From assembly GCA_964566875.1 (NCBI GenBank), contig CAZMJM010000022.1, positions 1 to 9,355 of the forward strand: a stretch of DNA of 9,355 nt, read 5' to 3'. Within the stretch, counting starts at the first letter, position 1. Each line of letters starts with the position of its first letter. A program made the position numbers and the translations under genes. Below are positions 5,691 to 9,355 of the stretch, piece by piece. This DNA is from CAZEQH01 sp964566875. Its GTDB lineage: Bacteria; Patescibacteriota; Minisyncoccia; Minisyncoccales; JANBVM01. Below the pieces are notes generated by a model, which was not told where the DNA came from, searched no databases, and saw only the letters and a list, made by a program, of their open reading frames with translations.

Positions 5691-6452
5691 CTATTCTTTA
5701 ATCTCCCCGTCTATCATCTTCCGGTAGTCGCAGTACTCACATTTTTCCCCGGACTCCGGGAGTTCCTCGGACTCCAAACACTTCTTTATTTCCATAATGG
5801 TTTCCCCCACCCACGAAGCATCTCCCTCATAAGGGATAATGGATAACTCGAACTCCAGTCTGCCATCAAATTTTTTCCTGTTCCTGCCGGCATTGGCGAA
5901 CAGAAAATAACCGGTGTCACCTACGTCAAACCCCTTCTGCCGGAAAATCCATTGATATATCTCCATCTGCCTCTTGTATCCTTGTTTATACTCGTCATCC
6001 AGAGAAATTTCCCTTTTAGTACTGGTGGACTTGTAATCCACGATGAATATTTTACCGGTCTTGGGATCGGTCCAGATGTCATCGATGATGCCGCAGATTT
6101 TCAGGTTGGTAGGCTCATGGATGGTCCAGGCCCCCACGTATCTGTAATGGTCGTCCCTCCAGTCAGGAAGGTCCGGATGCTGAAACGGTATGGCGTCAAT
6201 GCCGTACTTTTCCATCAGGGCATGGGCCTGACCGTTGGCGCGCAGCAGGTCGAACTCGTTCTTCATCAGCTGGTCTACGGCGCTGTTTAAGGCCCAGCCC
6301 GGCATGCTCGGCCTACCCAATCCCAGCCTTCTGTCCAGATAAAAACATCTGGGGCACTCCAAAAACAGATCTATCTTGGAACGACTGATGGAAAAAGGAA
6401 ATTCCGTCCCCGGAACGTAGAGATTGCTTTGTCTTTTAGAATATTTGCTCAT
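5691..6452 (-). CDS. PD-(D/E)XK superfamily nuclease (Cas4/AddB-like, PDDEXK_1)
   Basis: Predicted DNA nuclease of 253 residues. An N-terminal 'SISRSKIDLFLECPR' block (21-35) matches the usual start of PDDEXK_1/RecB-like domains. The core follows: 'GIIDDIW' (121-127, acidic D124/D125), 'FIVDYKSTS' (136-144, D139 and K141) and 'QMEIYQW' (162-168). Catalytic residues appear intact. Two cysteine pairs, C33/C36 and C238/C241, bracket the domain and could bind an Fe-S cluster or zinc; Cas4 and AddB normally use one N-terminal and three C-terminal cysteines. No helicase, cas1 or cas2 is adjacent. I prefer the ATG at 6452. A TTG at 6482 adds 10 residues but lacks an SD and lies 10 nt from the upstream terminator. 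TTGAAT (6484-6489) with TATTTT (6461-6466) is a weak promoter candidate. It heads an operon with the two 7TM genes. Confidence 0.88.
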   Translation of the reverse strand: MSKYSKRQSNLYVPGTEFPFSISRSKIDLFLECPRCFYLDRRLGLGRPSMPGWALNSAVDQLMKNEFDLLRANGQAHALMEKYGIDAIPFQHPDLPDWRDDHYRYVGAWTIHEPTNLKICGIIDDIWTDPKTGKIFIVDYKSTSTKREISLDDEYKQGYKRQMEIYQWIFRQKGFDVGDTGYFLFANAGRNRKKFDGRLEFELSIIPYEGDASWVGETIMEIKKCLESEELPESGEKCEYCDYRKMIDGEIKE

Positions 6453-6491
6453 ATTTATATAAAATAACCTTATTTCGGGCAAAATTCAAGC

Positions 6492-6520
6492 AAAATAAAA
6501 TGCCCGATATTCTCAGGCAT
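6492..6520 (-). terminator. Intrinsic terminator between the surface-protein unit and the nuclease unit
   Basis: On the minus strand ATGCCTGA (6520-6513) pairs with TCGGGCAT (6507-6500), including one G-U pair, with a 5-base loop. It is followed by a U-rich tract TTTTATTTT (6500-6492, its first base shared with the stem). It lies 23 nt beyond the small membrane-protein stop. Confidence 0.85.
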
Positions 6521-6543
6521 GATTAGAATTTATCTCGCGGCCC

Positions 6544-6837
6544 TTAAATCACGAAGTTGGATATCAACACGGAAAAAGCTCCCATGGTGCTGAAGAAAAA
6601 AACGAGTGTGAGGATGCTATAATAATTTGAGTTGTTCCTGGGTTTTTCGGGAAGATAGCAGTACATCTGGAATGACAGATATAAATATATCGTGAAGATG
6701 AAAAAATCGAAGCCGGAAGAAAAGAAGCTCCCTCCCGTTTTCATGATAACTATCTTACAAAAAGAAGCGAAAATAAAAAGCGCCGCCACTATTATAAAAA
6801 AACCTATAAAGAACTTAACGACTGATTCTTTCCCCAA
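6544..6837 (-). CDS. Small three-helix membrane protein of unknown function
   Basis: I do not recognise a family. The product is 97 residues, rich in F and I, with about three hydrophobic helices (near 8-31, 41-59 and 74-95 from this start) and a short polar loop 'PEKPRNNSNYY' between the second and third. I choose the TTG at 6837 because AGGTGA (6843-6848) lies five bases before it. The alternative GTG at 6846 adds three residues but sits inside that SD. It follows the pentapeptide-repeat gene by 38 nt and precedes a strong terminator, so it is probably the last gene of the surface-protein unit. A role as membrane partner of the upstream proteins is only a guess from context. Confidence 0.7.
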   Translation of the reverse strand: MGKESVVKFFIGFFIIVAALFIFASFCKIVIMKTGGSFFSSGFDFFIFTIYLYLSFQMYCYLPEKPRNNSNYYSILTLVFFFSTMGAFSVLISNFVI

Positions 6838-6842
6838 ATCAA

Positions 6843-6848
6843 TCACCT
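6843..6848 (-). promoter_or_regulatory. Ribosome binding site for the small membrane protein
   Basis: AGGTGA on the minus strand, five bases before a TTG codon at 6837. It argues for a TTG start and against the GTG at 6846 that overlaps it. Confidence 0.5.
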
Positions 6849-6875
6849 TTTTTCTATTTATAATTTTAGAAACGG

Positions 6876-7463
6876 TTAGTCAACCCTGATACCGAACATT
6901 TTGACGAGACCAAGCACTTCGGGATAGCTGAACCTGGCCTTCTCGCATTTGTTCTCTCCGGGGTTGAAAACGTAGTTCTTGGCCTCCCTGAAATCAGCCT
7001 CGCTCAGGTCCGTCTTATTGAAAGCTGCCTTTGTCAGGTCAGAGCCCTTGAAGCTGCTTTTCGTCATGGAGCTTTCTGTAAAATCTGCCTCATGGAGCTT
7101 ACAGTCCAGGAATTTTGTATCGGGCATCTTCATCTTAAAAAAAACCGAATAACTCAGGTCGCATTTCTTGAATTTTAATCCCACTCCAAGTTCGGTTCTC
7201 AGCTGTGACCAGTCGATGCCGCTAAGTTTGCACTTATAAAATGAACATCCTATCATCTTGCTCTCGGGGAAGTTGGCTGCGGTAAAGTCCGTTCTCACGA
7301 ATTTACAATCGTCAAAGATGCACTTTTCCAAGCAGCTTCCCGCAAAGTCGCACCTTCTGAAAGTGCAGCCCGAAAACTCGCTCTCCTTCAAATTCTCTCC
7401 CGTCATAACCAGAGAGTTAAAGATTTGATTGTGATATTCTTTATTGGAGAAAGTTTTTTCCAT
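6876..7463 (-). CDS. Pentapeptide-repeat protein (Qnr/MfpA-like fold)
   Basis: Soluble protein of 195 residues built of tandem pentapeptide repeats of the A(D/N)LXX type, which fold as a right-handed quadrilateral beta helix. Repeats run about 24-83 and 98-162, with F or L every five residues (F30, F35, F40, L45, F50, F55, F60 and so on). They are broken by 'DWSQLRTELGVGLKF' (84-98), where related proteins have a loop. The C-terminal cap ('ADFREA' at 156-161, then 'NPGENKCEKARFS') is typical of one large bacterial subfamily. Relatives such as Qnr and MfpA mimic DNA and bind gyrase, but most members have no known target, so gyrase binding is not claimed. Its ATG overlaps the stop of the surface protein by one base (TAATG), so translation is probably coupled. 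Eleven cysteines is a high count for a cytosolic protein this size. Confidence 0.93.
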   Translation of the reverse strand: MEKTFSNKEYHNQIFNSLVMTGENLKESEFSGCTFRRCDFAGSCLEKCIFDDCKFVRTDFTAANFPESKMIGCSFYKCKLSGIDWSQLRTELGVGLKFKKCDLSYSVFFKMKMPDTKFLDCKLHEADFTESSMTKSSFKGSDLTKAAFNKTDLSEADFREAKNYVFNPGENKCEKARFSYPEVLGLVKMFGIRVD

Positions 7464-9250
7464 TATTCTTCTATGGAAAATCCGGTGCTGGAAAAGTCAG
7501 GGCAGTCTTCGTCAAACGTCACGCAGGCGTAAACGCATCCCGGACAGTACGCGCAGCTTGAAGGAAAGGAGCACTCTTTATTTGGGTCGGTAGGCTTTTC
7601 GTTCATACTACCCGACGTGCCGCAAACGCACCTCCCTGTATAATCCCAGTGAGCATCTTTTATTGCTTCGTCATAACAATTGACTTGCACGCACCCCACA
7701 CCGCTGTTGGGGTCGAACTCATAGCCCGAGGGACACCTTTCTGATGTCGGAATAGGAGTGCGGTCGCATACCGGTACTTCTTCGTCATACCCTCCTTCCC
7801 CTTCTTCCCCATAACCTTCTTCCTCCTCCGCTTGATATTCATTGGCTTCTTCCTCGAGCTGCAGTTTGATTTTGTCCGCCGCATCTTTCATCATCTGTTT
7901 CCAATTGGCTTTCAGGTCTTCCTTGTTCTCCTGAATCATTTGCTTGAACTCTTCGCGGATTCGATCTTTCAGTTCCTGTATATCTATCCCCTCATAATCT
8001 CCGCTCTTCAAAAGCTGCTCCAGGTCTCCCGCCAAAACCAAATCCAATACGGCGTCAAACCCCTGTTTGTCCTGGGAAACCAGAAAATCTATCACTTTCG
8101 GGTCTATCAGTTTTTTTATTTCCCCTCCTATCTGGTTGATAACTATCTCTTTAGCCTGGCCCAATACCTTGTTCAACAGATCCTTCCCCAGCATCTTGGC
8201 AATAGTGCCTACGTTGACATTATTCGCCTCGCGGTTGAACTTGTCAGCCCCGTTCTGGAATGCCTTAACCATCTCATCAATGGCGATGACATTCTCTTTG
8301 TAATCATCAAATGTAACGTCGCCGGAAAGTAAGTCACGCTTTAATTCTTCGCGGGACTGTTGGAGTTCATCCGCCATCTTGGTCAATGCCGAAGCTTGTT
8401 CCTTATAGGCGTTCTTTAGCTCTGCCACCAATTCCTGTTGTTCGTTTATGTCAGAAAGCACTCTATCTATTCTCTTGGCTTTGCCGAATATTGGACCGAA
8501 TTTAGGATGTTTTATTATGTTCTTCGTCAATATCATGGAAACCACCGGCCCTATCACCGGCCCCATCCACCTGGTGGCCTTGTCGGGCAGATGGATGACA
8601 AACTTGACTGCTTTTCCCAGGGAACGGAAGGCCTTCCTTAAAGAGATTCTGGCATATGCTTTCTGGGGCAGAATAAGGCTCTCCCAAAAACTTGTAGCAT
8701 CTGTCTCTTCCTGAGGTTTTTCTTCTCCCAATCCGAAAGTCTGGAAATAAGTCAGTCTTCCCTGTTCGAATATGAAAAGTGCCCTGTCTGTAATATAGGT
8801 CTCCAACTGTCCTTCTTCATACAGGCCCGGGAGGTAGTCAACCGCCTCAACGTTCTCCTCTCCGAAAATACTTTTGATATCATCCATTGTCATATCATAA
8901 TGAAAATCACCGGGATTGAGCCCAGATTTTGTCGCACCTCCTTCGGTTTCAGGCGTATACTCCTCAACGTTGCCGATATTCCCGCCTATAAATGTTATTT
9001 TCTTATTCAGTTGCGGATAAAACCAAACCTCGCTTCTCACTAAAACCAGATTGCCCGAATCTTCCTGCGGCAGGTACATTACGGCGAACTGGTCGGGAAC
9101 GCCGAACATGTCCATTAAGTGCTGTTGGGCCGTTAAAGGTAATTCCTCCCCGCCTGTAAGGGCTTCTTCCTCTCCCCTATTCCTCATTAAAAAGAAACCT
9201 GCGCCGAATAGTACGACGACTATTATGAAAGCGAGGGCTATTTTGTTCAT
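7463..9250 (-). CDS. Membrane-anchored surface protein with coiled coil and 12-cysteine C-terminal domain
   Basis: I do not recognise the family. The protein has 595 residues. A single N-terminal membrane helix (4-22) without a good cleavage site suggests an anchor with the bulk outside the cell. Residues 49-171 hold two similar units: each starts 'FG', runs 40-45 residues and ends in 'ITFIGG' or 'LFIFEQGRL', like tandem small beta domains. A basic, partly hydrophobic segment (200-260) follows, with a possible second membrane-associated stretch at 229-243. Helical, coiled-coil-like sequence covers about 263-345 and 421-470. A strongly acidic linker (467-491) leads to a domain with 12 cysteines (495-583), the only ones in the protein; the even number and location fit up to six disulfides. 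The ATG at 9250 has no SD; TTGTTA (9285-9290) and AATAAT (9263-9268), 16 nt apart, may be the promoter and would give a very short leader. Adhesion or toxin delivery are guesses only. Confidence 0.85.
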   Translation of the reverse strand: MNKIALAFIIVVVLFGAGFFLMRNRGEEEALTGGEELPLTAQQHLMDMFGVPDQFAVMYLPQEDSGNLVLVRSEVWFYPQLNKKITFIGGNIGNVEEYTPETEGGATKSGLNPGDFHYDMTMDDIKSIFGEENVEAVDYLPGLYEEGQLETYITDRALFIFEQGRLTYFQTFGLGEEKPQEETDATSFWESLILPQKAYARISLRKAFRSLGKAVKFVIHLPDKATRWMGPVIGPVVSMILTKNIIKHPKFGPIFGKAKRIDRVLSDINEQQELVAELKNAYKEQASALTKMADELQQSREELKRDLLSGDVTFDDYKENVIAIDEMVKAFQNGADKFNREANNVNVGTIAKMLGKDLLNKVLGQAKEIVINQIGGEIKKLIDPKVIDFLVSQDKQGFDAVLDLVLAGDLEQLLKSGDYEGIDIQELKDRIREEFKQMIQENKEDLKANWKQMMKDAADKIKLQLEEEANEYQAEEEEGYGEEGEGGYDEEVPVCDRTPIPTSERCPSGYEFDPNSGVGCVQVNCYDEAIKDAHWDYTGRCVCGTSGSMNEKPTDPNKECSFPSSCAYCPGCVYACVTFDEDCPDFSSTGFSIEE

Positions 9251-9262
9251 ATTTTTATATGA

Positions 9263-9290
9263 ATTATTTTATATTACTTAACTTTAACAA
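9263..9290 (-). promoter_or_regulatory. Candidate promoter for the surface-protein unit
   Basis: Minus-strand TTGTTA (9290-9285) and AATAAT (9268-9263) are 16 nt apart, with 4/6 and 5/6 matches to the bacterial consensus. They lie in the only space between the upstream terminator and the ATG at 9250. The predicted transcript would begin within about ten bases of the start codon, which suits the lack of an SD. AT-rich DNA produces such matches easily. Confidence 0.3.
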
Positions 9291-9310
9291 AAATTCGCCC
9301 CTATGGCGAA
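9289..9310 (-). terminator. Intrinsic terminator of the gene entering from the right edge
   Basis: On the minus strand TTCGCC (9310-9305) and GGCGAA (9299-9294) form a perfect 6-bp stem with a 5-base loop, followed by five U (9293-9289). Confidence 0.8.
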
Positions 9311-9312
9311 GA

Positions 9313-9355
9313 TTATTTCCTTCTCAACCGGGCCAGAAAACAGTAATGTCTTTTT
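9313..9355 (-). CDS. 3' end of an unidentified gene (partial, frame uncertain)
   Basis: The terminator at 9289-9310 implies a gene ending just upstream. Two minus-strand frames are open to the edge: one stops at 9313-9315 with a basic tail ending 'LARLRRK', the other at 9324-9326 ending 'ITVFWPG'. The first ends closest to the terminator and is listed here. Too little sequence remains to name a product or settle the frame. Confidence 0.3.
   Translation of the reverse strand, partial: KRHYCFLARLRRK

Noticed and set aside
6453..6482. TTG at 6482 as start of the nuclease
   Set aside because: It has no SD and begins only 10 nt from the terminator U-tract; the ATG at 6452 still precedes the whole conserved domain.
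7832..8332. 166-codon plus-strand open frame
   Set aside because: It lies entirely opposite the helical part of the 595-residue surface protein, has no SD, and its composition is the antisense of a charged coiled coil. The minus-strand frame has clear domain structure.
1..9355. CRISPR array, tRNA, rRNA, insertion sequence or prophage genes
   Set aside because: I saw no regularly spaced repeats, no cloverleaf, no transposase or integrase motifs and no phage structural genes. The Cas4-like nuclease alone does not imply CRISPR.

Overview
The window looks bacterial, most likely from an uncultivated Patescibacteria/CPR lineage. The sequence shows several intrinsic terminators (GC hairpin followed by a U-run), Shine-Dalgarno sequences of the AGGTG type at two starts, a moderate AT bias and short intergenic gaps. 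Family knowledge adds three hints: a 7TM-type histidine kinase with an 'HQLRTP' H-box, a PD-(D/E)XK nuclease that starts with a 'CPRCFYL' motif, and many secreted or membrane proteins of unknown role. The phylum call is an inference. I see no rRNA, tRNA, CRISPR array, insertion sequence or origin.

Every gene I can support lies on the minus strand, so transcription runs from high to low coordinates. At the right edge is the 3' end of an unidentified gene, closed by a terminator at 9289-9310. Unit 1 (9250-6544) follows: a 595-residue membrane-anchored surface protein with a coiled-coil body and a 12-cysteine C-terminal domain, a pentapeptide-repeat protein whose start codon overlaps the previous stop, and a roughly 97-residue three-helix membrane protein. 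A terminator at 6492-6520 ends the unit. Unit 2 (6452-4251) holds a PD-(D/E)XK nuclease and two tandem paralogous seven-helix membrane proteins, packed with 10 and 17 nt gaps.

Next comes a 316-nt region without a confident gene (3935-4250). It holds several hairpins, one probable terminator and two weak small frames. A secreted protein with a MopE-like putative metal-binding motif (3934-3182) follows, then an elaborate nested palindrome and a terminator (3084-3176). Then come a TspO/MBR-family membrane protein (3033-2569), a SAM-dependent methyltransferase (2475-1711) and its terminator (1667-1707). Last is a 7TM histidine kinase (1639-29) with no response regulator beside it in this window.

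The common theme is the cell envelope and sensing: eight of the ten recognisable or describable genes encode, or appear to encode, membrane or exported proteins or a membrane sensor kinase. No complete known pathway is visible. The least explained parts are the twin stand-alone 7TM modules beside a nuclease, the surface-protein/pentapeptide unit, and the structured intergenic DNA at 3084-3176 and 3935-4250.
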